64,000 nucleotides of DNA from Ambrosia x helenae (GCA_030844895.1 CM061227.1:112026238-112090237); one strand, 5' to 3'. Positions 22,674 to 34,321 are shown, counted from the stretch's first letter. Numbers and translations are program-made. Notes: generated by a model from the sequence alone, not told the origin.

Positions 22674-22828
22674 TGAAAGGATTATTAATTTCCTTCAATT
22701 ATCATTAAGGGGTTGCCTCTTAATATAGGCAATTGGTTACAACCAAATCTCCCTATTTTAGGGAGGAGCTAATTTACATCAATTACATTTATCACTAATT
22801 ATTAACCATAATTACAAATATTCTATTA
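22674..22828 (-). repeat. Copia 5' LTR, 155 bp, intact
   Basis: TGAAAGG...CTATTA. It matches both halves of the other LTR and is followed by target duplication GAAGA at 22,829-22,833. Confidence 0.95.
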
Positions 22829-23128
22829 GAAGAGATCAAAGAAACGTCATTCTGGTGGGTCACGAGAAGAACAAAGATGAAACATATAACATATGAACGG
22901 TGGTGCAGCTTTGCAGGGTTTTAATTCAGTTTTTGTTTCGGTCTCTTATAGGCATATTCCATGTGGTGTTTGTTATTGGTGTTGTATGTAGTTTGGTGTA
23001 ATTGGCTGCAGTTTTAGCTTCTTGTCATGGTTGGGCTTTCTGGGTGAGTAATAAAGTATTTTGGTTGTTATTAAAAAAAGTAATGTTGGAATGTAAGTTA
23101 AATGTTATAATGAGATTTAATTGATTAA

Positions 23129-23446
23129 GAGCATCCACATTAATAAATTGGTCCAAAATTCTAGACTTGTTAGATCATTCGAAACCACAACCATTCTAAG
23201 CTGACTTTTTCATACAACAATAAACCATTACGAACTTCTATCTCACACCACACTTTTACACAAAAAACAAATAAAATAATAGTGGATGTGTGTATAGCGG
23301 GAGCTAATTCATGTTTTGGACTAGTCCCCTATACCGGACGGATGCATTAGTTTGGAATTCCAAACCACCACTTACATCAATACATTGGTTTGGAATTAAA
23401 GGTTTGAAATTTCAGACCGGTCCGATTGTGCCTGATGTAGATGCTC
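23129..23446. mobile_element. PIF/Harbinger MITE (Tourist-like)
   Basis: 318 bp with terminal inverted repeats GAGCATCCACAT / GAGCATCTACAT and TAA at both borders (23,126-23,128 and 23,447-23,449). No coding capacity. A partial copy lies near 28,195-28,395, created by the tandem duplication. Confidence 0.75.
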
Positions 23447-23522
23447 TAATGGTAGAAAGTTCAAAGGCATAGTTTGAACAATAAATAGTCGAAAGAAATC
23501 CAAGACTTTAGATACAAATAAG

Positions 23523-24236
23523 TAGGCCTGCAAACGAACTGAACTTTTAGCGAACAATTCATGAACCGTTTGACGGGAAGTTCATTCGTTTAATAAATGA
23601 ACGAACATGAACAGAGGTCGCGTTCGGTCGTTTATGTACGTGAACGTTCGGTAACGTGTTCGTTTGTGTTCGATAGTTTATTAAGGTTTTTATTTTTTAT
23701 ATTCTTTTATTTTTATATATGTTACCCAACAAATAACATATATGAGGTAAATATATGACTATATGAGATCAATAAACCTACTTTTTGTATCCAAGCTCAT
23801 TATCTGTTTCTACGTTCCAGCGTTAATGCCTCCACCTCCAACGCCCTCTGCCATCCACCTCAAACGCCCTTCTCCAGTACTAAGTATGTTTGGACAATTA
23901 GGTTATAATGTGGATCTAGCTAATCTCTTAATGTATGTGAATTCGATGTTATTCAAAATTTAATATATGTCCATTTGTGTTTGTTTTCGTTCATGAACAC
24001 TTCTTTGTGTTCATTTGTGTCCATGAACACTTCTTTGGGTTCATTAATGTCCATCTGTGTTCGTGTGCGTTCATGAAAAAATAACAAACGAACACGAACA
24101 AGAGTGTTTTCTTAACAAACGAACACGATAAAAAAATCTCATTCGGTAAGTGTTCATGAACTATTCGTGAACATGTAATTTTCTTAACACACGAACAAAG
24201 CCTTGTTCATGTTCGGTCGGTTCGTTTACAGCCCTA
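23523..24236. mobile_element. hAT-like non-autonomous element, copy 1
   Basis: About 714 bp with ends TAGGCCTGCAAACGAAC and, reverse-complemented, TAGGGCTGTAAACGAACC. It is flanked by CAAATAAG (8 bp, or 9 with the shared A) on both sides. The terminal regions are packed with AACGAAC/GTTCGTT repeats in opposite directions. No transposase. Confidence 0.75.
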
Positions 24237-24613
24237 CAAATAAGAATTTTTGTATGCAACAAGAAGTAAAGAGCAGGGATGAAGGATAATGGGATGGGGA
24301 GGGGGCTGTTTTTTGGCTCAGTGGTGGAAGTTTGCAATTTTCATAGGTAATGTTTACATGAATTGAGTCTGGCCCCCACCGATAGAAAAAAAAATTGGGT
24401 CTCGTGATTTTCAGCTCCCACAACTATTTTTTTTTTTCAAGTTCATCACATATAAAGAGGGCGTTATCATAGTCCCGAGAGTAAGTTCATTTTCCTTCTA
24501 ATTGCATCCACTTTATAACGTATTATTACTATTACTAATTCATCTTATTTTGTTTCAATTTCACGATAACGGTGTGGTTAGTAACTAGTTGACTAGAGGA
24601 TTTTTATTTTAAA

Positions 24614-24650
24614 CTAGTGTGTTGCTTTGTTGCGCCTTGCGCGACATTTT
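24614..24650 (-). mobile_element. Candidate Helitron 3' terminus, copy 1
   Basis: On the minus strand a hairpin GTCGCGCAAGGCGCAAC is followed by 11 bases and CTAG, then T. The better preserved duplicate is at 29,501. The 5' TC end was not located. Confidence 0.45.
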
Positions 24651-25027
24651 GTGCTACTTATCCTAAGTGGAGAACCAAGTATTTTTCATAAGGCAAAAAC
24701 ACACATCGGTTCATGTCTTTTCAACAAATAAGCAGAAAGTATAAGATCATAGTTTCAAAATATTAGTTAACATTGTATTTTCGAAACATCTAAAAAGTTC
24801 ACATGTTACAGATTGGTGCATAATGATGTTCAAAATAGATTGTTCCAGGCTGTTTGCGCTTCATCAAGGTGGCTTATTCTTTGCAACAGGTTCTTCACAT
24901 ACTGGTTTTAATTTTCGAGGTTAATAATCTGATGCATGTGCTACATACCTTCTCCCCGGAGAGGTATCCTTTTACCTATGGTTTCTTTGGTTTTCAGGGC
25001 TGAGTTGGTTTGTGCAGGCATCGATGG

Positions 25028-27790
25028 TGCGACATCCGTCACCTTTCATTTTATCTTTTGTCCGATTTTAGTCCCTCTCACTTCATGAATTTACATCTAC
25101 TCGAATCGTTGTCGTAATTGAAAAACTCTTTTCTTTTATAATAATAAATAATAATAATAATAATGATATTCTTTAGATTCTTTTAAATTTTGAAGTTCAT
25201 CTACAAACTCTTTTAAATATAACAATAAACAACCAGACTAAACCTATACCCAACCCTCACCTTAATCTGCTGAGCCCAGACACCAGAAGCCCAAAACACC
25301 CGGCCCAAATTTTGTTTCCCTTCCCTACTTGAAACAAAAAAAAAAAAAAAAAAACAACCCACCAGTCTTGAACCCGAGTCTGGAGCCGGGTCAAACCTTA
25401 ACACCACGAACAGAAACCATTGCACCAGCAGTGTGTTTGTGTGTATTATCAAAACCCATATTATTAAACACACATGAGATCTCTAAGTCAAACCCCAAAG
25501 TCAAAACCCAAATCTCTTCCAACAATTAAACTCAAATTAGCGCGCTTAATGATCCAAGAATGGAAACAAACGTGATTGACAGATCATTGGTGTGCCTTAC
25601 AAGTCCAATTACACCAAATCATTCCTTAAAATCAAGCAATTACGCGTTTTTATTAAAGGCCTAGTCAAACTTTCTAATTCATGGAACCCGTAGGTTATAC
25701 TATAAATTGAACCCCACATCTCAAGCCTTACTCGCCGAATAACACATTCCCATTCCAAATTTCACACAAAATTCTCTTAATTCTGCGAATTTAGCTTCTT
25801 TGGACGCGTCCCTTTGACCGCTCGCTCGCACCTCTAAAACACATTGTAAGTTCGTTTTCCTTTATGGGTTTTGTTAATCGGCCCTCCTACTCCAAAAGCC
25901 CTATGGTTAATTTAGTTATTATCGCGTTTATTAATTTATTAAAAATCTAGGGTTCTTCATCAATTATTTGGGGATAATACTCACGCAGACCATAGTTTAA
26001 ACACGTTGCAGAACAAAAATGATAACCAACTGATCTGTGGATCAGTTGGTAATGGGATGATGTTTAAAACCTGAACCGGCCGAAGGCCAAGGTTCGAATC
26101 CCGCATACTGAGTTTTTGACTTTCTTTCTTTTAAATCGTTTATAAAAACAAAACAGTTAACCTTTATAATTAATTGGAATCAAGGTTGAATCGTTCTCAG
26201 GGTCAGACCAGCTGGTCTGGCTTGTGATTTTAAAACAACCAACCGGCCAAGGACTCGGGTTTGAGCCTTGGCACATACAACCATTTTTTTTTTTGGATTC
26301 TTTTATACTCATATAATATATATTATTTTAAAAATAGATTTTAAATACTAAACATGGTTTATAAATTCTACAAAAATTATTTAAAGTTATTCTTATGATA
26401 AAGTTTAGTATCCAACTTTTAGTTTTTCAAAAATTATTTATTTATTATAAATTATAAATATTACAAAGTTTATTCATTTATAACTTCAAAATTTTATAAA
26501 AATATCAAAACGGCTTTATAAAATTCCACAAAAATTATCCTAAACTTATAAAACAATAAATATTTCAGAAATGATTTTTAATTTCAGAAAGACGTATATT
26601 TAATATTTTTAATTAATTTTTACTATTTTTAATCATAAATAAATCATAGCAAATTCATTTTTCAATATTTTTATACCAAAATTTTATATAAATTATTTCT
26701 ATCCATTTAGAACAGAAATACAAATTTTAATTTGAAAATTCTTTAATTTTATATTTTTAGATATTAAAGATATGTCTTGACAAATAGAAATAAATAGACT
26801 AAATATTCGATTTTTAAGAAAATAATTTTTTAAAAATTATTTTCATACTTAAAACCTTATTATATGACCATCCTTAATCAAAAACCTACAATGAGACTTT
26901 TATTTATTTTCCAAATTTCTTCTATTTATTAAACAAATTATTAATAATTAAACAAATACTTATCCCCAAATTAGGAACTCTAGAAATACTTGTAAACTAG
27001 AAAGACTTAAACTTATTTATTACCTTAAACATAGGGTGATAGTTGGCAACGTTGGATCACACTTATTCTATTCCACAAGACTTAACACTTTGCTAAAGTG
27101 AGTATTACTTATCCCCTTTTTCCGTTTTTACACTTTTGGGGTAATTCATGCACAAGTATACAAAACTTGCACATTCAGTTACACATACATTTTCTTCATT
27201 TACAATTCATATACGTGTCTTGTTTATCTTTGTGCTTTATGTTTGAACATGAACGTAGCTTACATACAAAATCGTACATCTAGACATAACTTATGTTATG
27301 GTGCTCTTTACATATAGACGTAACTTATGTTACGGTGCTCATTTAGACATAACATATGTTATGGTGCTCTTTTAGACTTGACACGTGTTACGGTGCTCAT
27401 TATCAATTTTACCTTACCAACTTTACATTTGATCTTGTCTTGTTTGGTTACTTATGTGTTTACATAATGCCTTGGTGATGCTAGACACATGAATTGTACC
27501 GTTTTTCAAACTTATACTATATGTACAAAGCTAGGTAATACTCACCAACATCATATGTTGACAAAATTTATTTTCGTGCATGTTTCAGGATAAGCTGCTT
27601 GACGCTTCACATAGAACTTTGGACTTAGATTAAATAAATCAACTATCTCTATTTTGTTGTCGTGTATTTATTTTCACGTGTTGTAAAACAATATTCAATA
27701 ATCAAATATTTACATTTTAGTACCATGAGCTTTTGAACAATCGTCACTACGTGACACCTCGATGATTCCGCCATCGGTTGGGGTGTTACA
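25028..27790 (+). repeat. Solo LTR, 2763 bp (LTR family II)
   Basis: Starts TGCGACATCC, ends GTTGGGGTGTTACA, with perfect target duplication GATGG at 25,023-25,027 and 27,791-27,795. The duplicate segment has an empty site at about 29,907-29,920. It is related end to end to the LTRs at 53,203-55,823 and 58,918-61,237. It contains tRNA-like modules (26,031-26,104 forward, another near 26,195-26,275, and a reverse one near 25,356-25,432) and a tandem palindromic repeat at 27,285-27,400. No genes. Confidence 0.92.
26031..26104 (+). other. tRNA-like module with A and B boxes inside the solo LTR
   Basis: TGGATCAGTTGG at 26,038-26,049 fits the Pol III A box and GGTTCGAATCC at 26,091-26,101 fits the B box exactly, about 40 bases apart. 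The flanks do not form a convincing acceptor stem, so it is tRNA-derived rather than a tRNA gene. It starts about 1003 bp from the LTR start. Confidence 0.6.
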
Positions 27791-28412
27791 GATGGATATG
27801 GTGTGGTAACAGTTGTTGTGCAGGATGCCTGCTCTCACGCGTTGTGCGCCTTGTGGTTTGGTTGTCTCTACATCGCATACACGTTAATAGCCTGGAACAA
27901 TCAACAATAATTACCTCGTATTCAAACTCCACACAACAGACCATAGTTTTAAAACTAATGTAAAATCAAAAGAAGAATAATCAACATCATTAAACCATGG
28001 AATGAAGAGACTTACCGATGTCAAGGAAACCTTCAAGCTAAATAGTGAGGCATATTTTAGTTTCTTGTCTACTGTCACATAGTCAAATGCAAATAGTTGG
28101 CCTCACTTCACAAAGTTAATGTGGTAGCCATAAATATTATTTCATTTGTTAAAATTAGCTTGGTAGTAGCTTCTGCGTGTTTAATTACCAGCATACTTCT
28201 ATCTCACACCATACTTTTACATAAAAACAAATAAAATAATAGTGGATGTGTGTGTAGCGGGAGCTAATTCATGTTTTGGACTAGTCCCCTATACCGGATG
28301 GATGCATTAGTTTGGAATTCCAAACCACCACTTGCATCAATACATTGGTTTGGAATTAAAGGTTTGAAATTTTAGACCGGTCCGATTGTGCCTGACTTTA
28401 GATACAAATAAG

Positions 28413-29115
28413 TAAGCCTGCAAACGAACTGAACTTTTAGCGAACAGTTCATGAACCGTTTGACGGGAAGTTCGTTCGTTTAATAAATGAACGAACACAA
28501 ACAAAAAATTCTGTTCATTTAGTTAAACTAACGAACATGAACAGAGGTCGCATTCGTTCGTTTATGTTCGTGAACGTTCGGTAACGTGTTCGTTTGTGTT
28601 CGATAGTTTATTAAGGTTTTTATTTTTTATATTTTTTTTTATATTCTTTTATTTTTATATATGTTACCCAACAAATAACATATATGAGGTAAATATATGA
28701 CTATATGAGATCAATAAACCTACTTTTTGTATCCAAGCTTATTATTTGTTTCTACGTTCCAGCGTTAATGCCCTCCACCTCTAACGCCCTCCACCTCTAA
28801 CGCCCTTCACCAGTACTAAATATGATTGGACAATTAGGTTATATTTTGGGTGGATCTAGCTAATGTCTTAATGTATGTCCGTTTGTGTTTGTTTTCGTTC
28901 ATGAACACTTCTTTGTGTTCATTTGTGTCCATGAACACTTCTTTGGGTTCATTAATGTCCATCTGTGTTCGTGTGCGTTCATGAAAAAAATTAACAAATG
29001 AACACAAACAAAAAATCTCGTTCGGTAAGTGTTCATGAACTGTTCATGAACATGTAATTTTCTTAACACACGAACAAAGCCTTGTTCATGTTCGGTCGGT
29101 TCGTTTGCAGCCCTA
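28413..29115. mobile_element. hAT-like non-autonomous element, copy 2
   Basis: Duplicate of 23,523-24,236 with the same flanks (ACAAATAAG on each side), so it was copied by the segmental event and did not transpose separately. Both ends keep the AACGAAC repeats. Confidence 0.72.
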
Positions 29116-29500
29116 CAAATAAGAATTTTTTGTATGCAACAAGAAGTAAAGAGCAGGGGTGAAGGATAATGGGATGGGGCGGGGGATGGGGGGCTGTTTT
29201 TTGGCTCAGTGGTGGAAGTTTGCAATTTTTGTAAGTAATATTCACATGAATTGAGTCTGGCCCTCACCGATAGAAAAAAAATTGGGACTCATGATTTTCA
29301 GCTCCCGCAGCTATTTTTTTTCAAGTTCATCACGTATAAAGAGGGCGTTATCATAGTCCCGAGAGTAAGTTTATTTTCCTTCTAATTGCATCCACTTTAT
29401 AACGTATTATTACTATTACGAATTTTATCTTATTTTGTTTCAATTTCACGATAACGGTGTGGTTAGTAACTATTTGACTAGAGGTTTTTTTTATTTTAAA

Positions 29501-29533
29501 CTAGTGTGTTGCTTCGTCGCGCCTTGCGCGACA
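29501..29533 (-). mobile_element. Candidate Helitron 3' terminus, copy 2
   Basis: The minus strand gives a perfect hairpin GTCGCGCAAGGCGCGAC, then GAAGCAACACA, then CTAG followed by T. Hairpin, spacer, CTAG and a 3' T match Helitron ends. No partner 5' end is proved. Confidence 0.5.
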
Positions 29534-30278
29534 TTTTGTGCTACTTATCCTAAGTGGAGAACCAAGTATTTTTCCCAAGGCAAAAACACACATTGGTTCA
29601 TGTCTTTTCAACAAATAAGCAGAAAGTATGAGGTTATAGTTTCAAAATATTAGTTAACATTGTATTTTCAAAACATCTAAAAAGTTCACATGTTACAGAT
29701 TGGTGCATAATGATGTTCAAAAGAGATTGTTCCAGGCTGTTTGCGCTTCATCAAGGTGGCTTCTTCTTTGCAACAGGTTCTTCACATACTGGTTTTAATT
29801 TTCGAGGTTAACAATCTGATGCATGTGCTACATACCTTCTCCCCGGAGAGGTACCCTTTTACCTATGGTTTCTTTGGTTTTCAGGGCTGAGTTGGTTTGT
29901 GCAGGCATCGATAGATATGGTGTGGTAACAGTTGTTGTGCAGGATGACGGCTCTCACGCGTTGCGCGCCTTGTGGTTTGGTTGTCTCTACACCGCATACA
30001 CGTTAATAGCCTGGAACAATCAACAATAATTACCTCGTATTCAAACTCCACACAACAAACCATAGTTTTTAAAACTAATGTAAAATCAAAAGAAGAATAA
30101 TCAACATCATTAAACCATGGAATGAAGAGACTTACTGATGTCAAGGAAACCTTCAAGCTAAATAGTGAGGCATATTTTAGTTTCTTGTCTACTGTCACAT
30201 TGTCAAATGCAAATAGTTGGCCTCACTTCACAAAGTTAATGTGGTAGCCATAAATATTCTTTCATTTGTTAAAATTAG

Positions 30279-30786
30279 CTTGGTAGTAGCTTCTGCGTGT
30301 TTAATTACCAGTAGTTGATTTGTGATATGTTTCTTCATTGTTAGTCAAAATATCACCACCAAATTTAGTTAATATAACAACTTTGATTCCTGGCGCGAAC
30401 GACCACTTTTACCCGGTGAAAATGTATATTTGACATGTAAATATTACCCACTCTTTCTGTAATCTGTGCGAGTTACCCGCAATGATAAAATAAGAGACGA
30501 AAACAAAGGCGAAATTTAAAATACGTACATGCAAGGCTGACCACGGGTTATCAAATGCATATATAAGAAGATTTCAGTCAACTCGGTAAAAATACATGCT
30601 AAACTTTATTCATTATCACCTCATGTCAGATGCAAAGTAGTATTGTCAATCTCTTAGCTTAGACATCTAATTAAGAAAGGATGATAGGCATACTAAAAAA
30701 AAAAAAGTATATTATAAATGCATAAGATCAACTCCTTACTTCATAGCCAAGTTCTCCAACAATATTCGTCACCAGCTGAAACGGTT
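30279..30786. repeat. Left copy of the direct duplication flanking the plastid insertion
   Basis: About 508 bp from CTTGGTAGTAGC to AAACGGTT. It is repeated at 31,550-32,064 with few changes; the main difference is a longer A run in the right copy. No gene is seen in it. Confidence 0.88.
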
Positions 30787-31549
30787 GCAATGAGAAAAAT
30801 AAATGCAATAGCTAAATGATGATGAGCCATATCAGTCAGCCATAAACTTTGGGTTTGTGGATGGAATCCCCCGAGAAGGGTTAAAATGGCAGTTCCTGCT
30901 CCTTGGGAGGTACCAAATAAATGACTACTTGAATCGGGATTTTGAGCATAAAGATTCCACTGACCTGTAAAAAGTGGGCTTAACCCTTGGGGATGTGGTA
31001 ATACATCTAAGAAATTATTACATCGAACGGACTCCCCTCTGGATGCAGGAATAGCGACATGGACTAAATGCCCTGTCCAAGCCAAGGAACTTACGCCGAA
31101 GAGTCCTGATAAATGATGATTGAGACGAGATTCTGCATTTTTGAACCACGAAACGCTCGGTTTCCATTTCGGTTGTAGGTGTAACCAACCCGCTATTAAA
31201 GATATGGCAGAAATAAATAATAGAAAAAGAGCTCCAGTATAAAGATCTTCATTAGTTCGTAAACCGATTGTATACCACCACTGATAAACACCAGAATAGG
31301 CAATATTCACTGGCCCAGGAGCACCCCCTCGAGTAAAAGCTTCTACAGCTGGTTGACCAAAATGAGGATCCCAAATTGCATGAGCAATAGGTCTTACATG
31401 TAAAGGGTCCTGTACCCATGACTCAAAATTTTCCTTGCCAAGCTACATGAAAGAGATTTCCGAAAGTCCACGGAAAAATTATTGCTAATTTCCCAAAGTG
31501 AGAAGCAAAAATATTCTGATAAAGACGTTCCTCAGTAATATCATCATGA
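30787..31549 (-). pseudogene. psaB: Nuclear insertion of plastid psaB (photosystem I P700 apoprotein A2), fragment
   Basis: About 763 bp of chloroplast psaB, roughly residues 25-280 of the normal protein of about 734. The minus-strand reading starts DDITEERLYQNIFASHFG, continues ESWVQDPLHVRPIAHAIWD and, from 31,310, ...YSGVYQWWYTIGLRTNEDL down to HHHLAIAFIFLIA, where it stops at the insertion edge. An extra A near 31,430 breaks the frame after GNLFHVAWQGK, and several substitutions are present (RWNN read as RCNN, GLGPLF as GLSPLF). In plastids PsaB binds the reaction-centre chlorophylls. This nuclear copy lacks a start, most of the protein and an intact frame. Confidence 0.95.
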
Positions 31550-32064
31550 CTTGGTAGTAGCTTCTGCGTGTTTAATTACCAGCAGTTGATTTGTGATATG
31601 TTTCTTCATTGTTAGTCAAAATATCACCATCAAATTTAGTTAATATAACAACTTTGATTCCTGGCGCGAACGACCACTTTTACCGGTGAAAATGTATATT
31701 TGACATGTAAATATTACCCACTCTTTCTGTAATCTGTGCGAGTTACCCGCAATGATAAAATAAGAGACAAAAACAAAGGCGAAATTTAAAATACGTACAT
31801 GCAAGGCTGACCACGGGTTATCAAATGCATATATAAGACGATTTCAGTCAACTCGATAAAAATACATGCTAAACTTTATTCATTATCACCTCATGTCAAA
31901 TGCAAAGTAGTATTGTCAATCTCTTAGCTTAGACATCTAATTAAGAAAGGATGATAGGCATACAAAAAAAAAAAAAAAAAAAAGTGTATTATAAATGCAT
32001 AAGATCAAATCCTTACTTCATAGCCAAGTTCTCCAACAATATTCGTCACCAGCTGAAAACGGTT
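31550..32064. repeat. Right copy of the direct duplication flanking the plastid insertion
   Basis: Matches 30,279-30,786. It abuts psaB sequence with a 2-base overlap (CT) and ends at GAAAACGGTT, after which unique sequence resumes. Confidence 0.88.
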
Positions 32065-32939
32065 AGGGGATCCCTGCAGCAGCATAGAAGACGAATTAAT
32101 ATGAAAGTTTGATTGAACCTATACTCCTAATAATAAACAACCTTAACCTCATCTTCTTGAGATGAGCTTATAAGCTTTTCAACTGCATATTCTCCTGTAG
32201 GCATAAACAATAATGCCAAGTTTTATTGCAATCATGAAAGCCAAATGCCAATATGTAAATTTAAACAAGACTAAAAATAGTTACGTAGGTAACCTAATAT
32301 ATACCTATGATAAGAACCAATTGATTTGTAGTTTGTACATCTCTCTTCTAAGAAGATGTACACAATAATGAAAATCAATAAAGCCTCCATACATTCATTA
32401 GTATGTATACACACAAAACAGAGCACAACACCAAAACCATACAAGATCTAATCATCCAAACAACTTTACTGAACAACAAATTCACTTGCACCTAAAATAC
32501 AAATTCTCAAATTGCTATACTAATACCACAACCTACGATACTAATTAACGGGGTGAACAACCGTTGTGTTGTTGTGGGTTGTAACTGTGATAGATGGGGT
32601 GTAGATGGAAACGGTTCTTTTGATTGACATGAGTCGGAGAGAAGGCATAAACGTACAGTAACACGTGGGGTACACGCGTCAAACTCAGTGAGACACCAAG
32701 CTTCCCTGTTAGCAAAGCCAGATTACCAAATTACCTGAGTTACTATTCATAGAAGTTAAAACATTAATATATAGGATAATTACCGTGGTTAGCTCGGCAA
32801 ACTATTAAGAGACATTCTTATAACTTTGTGATCTTAGTGTGCTCATTATTATGATGTAATCAAGATTTTTTTAAGACCAAGTGTTACTCATACTTTATTA
32901 CACCAGTAAGCTTAAATTATTCCCCTTACCCAGTTTTAA
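32065..32939. other. Unique AT-rich sequence, no gene seen
   Basis: No convincing reading frame, element end or RNA. The last ~70 bases (a segment starting GTGTTACTCATACTTTATTA) recur near 33,893, where they form part of a short tandem duplication. Confidence 0.5.
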
Positions 32940-33818
32940 GGTAGCGTTTGGTATGATTGAATAGAAGGGTGAATGGAATAGACTATTACGATTTAATGAA
33001 AAATAGTGTGTTTTTGGTTTAAAGGAATGGAATCACTCATTCCACAAGGCATTCCATTCCCTCAAAACCATTCCATCCACCCCCCATGTTTTTTTTTTCA
33101 TTCCATCCCTCATTCACCTTGACTAACAACACCACCACCCACCACCACCGCCGCCGCCGCCGCCACCACCCACCACCGATGTCGCCACCACCCACCACCG
33201 TCGTCACCACTCACCACCGTCATCGTCGTCGCCACCACCACCCACCACCGCTGCCGCCACCATCCAACACCGTCACCCATCCACCGCCGTATCCACCACC
33301 TGCCACCGTCACTCACCACAATTTCCTTTACCCACCACTACCTCTGCCACCCATCACCGCCACTACTCAGCATCGTCACCCACCCACCATCACCTCCATC
33401 CACCTCCACCCATCGCCATCGTTGCCACTACCCACCACCGTCGTTGCCACCACCCAACATCGTCTTCGCCACCCACCACCATGCTACCGCCACCAATACT
33501 CACCATCGTCGCCCACCCACCATCACGACCATCCACCTCCACGTTCCATCGTCGCCACCACCGCCCCTACCGCCACATATCACCACCCACCATCACCGTC
33601 ATCGACCACCAACCACCACAACCCCTCACCACCGATTTTATTCCTTTGTCTTTTCTTGCCTATCCAACAACACATAGTGATAGTAATGTTTTGTTGCATT
33701 CCCACATGCAACCAAACAAGACATGGAATGGTAATGATCCATTCCATTACCTTGTCCATTCCATTCCCTCGGCCATTCCATTCCCTCTCCATTCCATTAC
33801 ATCATACCAAACATACCC
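32940..33818. mobile_element. PIF/Harbinger MITE carrying a CACCAC minisatellite
   Basis: 879 bp with ends GGTAGCGTTTGGTATGATT and, reverse-complemented, GGGTATGTTTGGTATGATG. TAA lies at both borders (32,937-32,939 and 33,819-33,821). The inner arms are rich in GGAATGG/CCATTCC. The core, 33,128-33,640, is an irregular CCACCACCG-type minisatellite. A 251-codon open frame (33,086-33,841) of His, Pro and Thr exists only because of this composition; I do not call it a gene. Confidence 0.72.
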
Positions 33819-34026
33819 TAAATCTAAGACTTCCTCTCTAATATATGATTTTAGCAACTGGGCTTGCCCCGCATTGATGATAATCAAGACCAAATGTTAC
33901 TCATACTTTATTACACCAGTAAGCTTAAATTATTCCCCTTACCCAGATTTAATCTAAGACTTCCTCTCTAATATATGGTTTTAGCAAGTGGGCTTGCCCT
34001 ACATTAACGATAATCAAGGGCGAACA
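33819..34026. repeat. Short tandem duplication next to the MITE
   Basis: ATCTAAGACTTCCTCTCTAA at 33,821 recurs at 33,953, and TTACTCATACTTTATTACAC at 32,884 recurs at 33,897. This is a unit of about 130 bp with the MITE sitting at one junction. Each copy contains GCAAxTGGGCTTGCC, a small palindrome. Confidence 0.65.
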
Positions 34027-34263
34027 TTGGCTTAGGCCAGGCTAGGTCTGGCCTGCCCAACTTTTTCGCCCAAAAGTGTTAAATTACTTATATTTTCTGA
34101 AAAATTTTTATGTTTGAGTCTGGCCCGCCCTGATTTTTTTAGTCTGGCCCAACCTTAAAAAACCGTTTACTAAAGCTCACAATTTTATGTATTGAGTCCA
34201 CTCCTGAGTCTACAAACAATTACTTAAGTGCACAAACATTACTAACACACAATTACTATTAGG

Positions 34264-34266
<3 letters not shown>

Positions 34267-34317
<51 letters not shown>
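34267..34317. repeat. Poly(A) tract, 51 bp
   Basis: An uninterrupted A run with no recognisable retroposon body on either side. Confidence 0.9.

Positions 34318-34321
<4 letters not shown>

Larger units (their letters stand above)
17396..22828 (-). mobile_element. Ty1/Copia retrotransposon with a Helitron in one LTR
   Basis: A 5.4-kb element on the minus strand. Target duplication GAAGA lies at 17,391-17,395 and 22,829-22,833, and copy A shows the empty site GTGGAAGAGATC at 3789-3800. The LTRs are short: 155 bp at 22,674-22,828, and 17,396-18,203 including 653 bp of Helitron. Apart from the Helitron the LTRs look identical. The LTR ends are TG...TA, not TG...CA, on the plus strand. Domain order protease, integrase, reverse transcriptase, RNase H identifies Copia. 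Several frameshifts disable it. Confidence 0.95.
16223..22992. repeat. Segmental duplication, copy B
   Basis: Second copy of 1662-3956. It lacks the Harbinger-derived insertion of copy A but carries a SINE (16,689-16,775) and the Copia element (17,396-22,828). It begins inside the last carbonic anhydrase intron. About 250 bp around the stop codon and 3' untranslated region are missing: the sequence jumps from the equivalent of about 1822 to about 2073. Confidence 0.85.
23232..28191. repeat. Tandem duplication, unit 1 (contains a solo LTR)
   Basis: Matches 28,192-30,311 in direct orientation once the solo LTR at 25,028-27,795 is removed. The junction lies at 28,191/28,192, where TTAATTACCAG meets CATACTTCTATC. 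Unit 1 begins inside the MITE above. Confidence 0.88.
28192..30311. repeat. Tandem duplication, unit 2 (without solo LTR)
   Basis: Direct repeat of 23,232-28,191 lacking the solo LTR and about 60 bp at the right end of the MITE. It preserves the empty target site CATCGATAGATATGG near 29,905-29,919. No gene is seen in it. Confidence 0.88.

Noticed and set aside
26031..26275. Possible functional tRNA genes
   Set aside because: A and B boxes are present but acceptor and anticodon stems do not pair convincingly. Reported only as tRNA-like modules.
30741..31310. Functional psaB gene
   Set aside because: It has no start, less than half the protein, a frameshift near 31,430 and nuclear repeat flanks.
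33086..33957. Long His/Pro/Thr-rich open frames
   Set aside because: They exist in several frames because the CCACCACCG minisatellite has no stop codons. There is no domain, start context or neighbour to support a gene.
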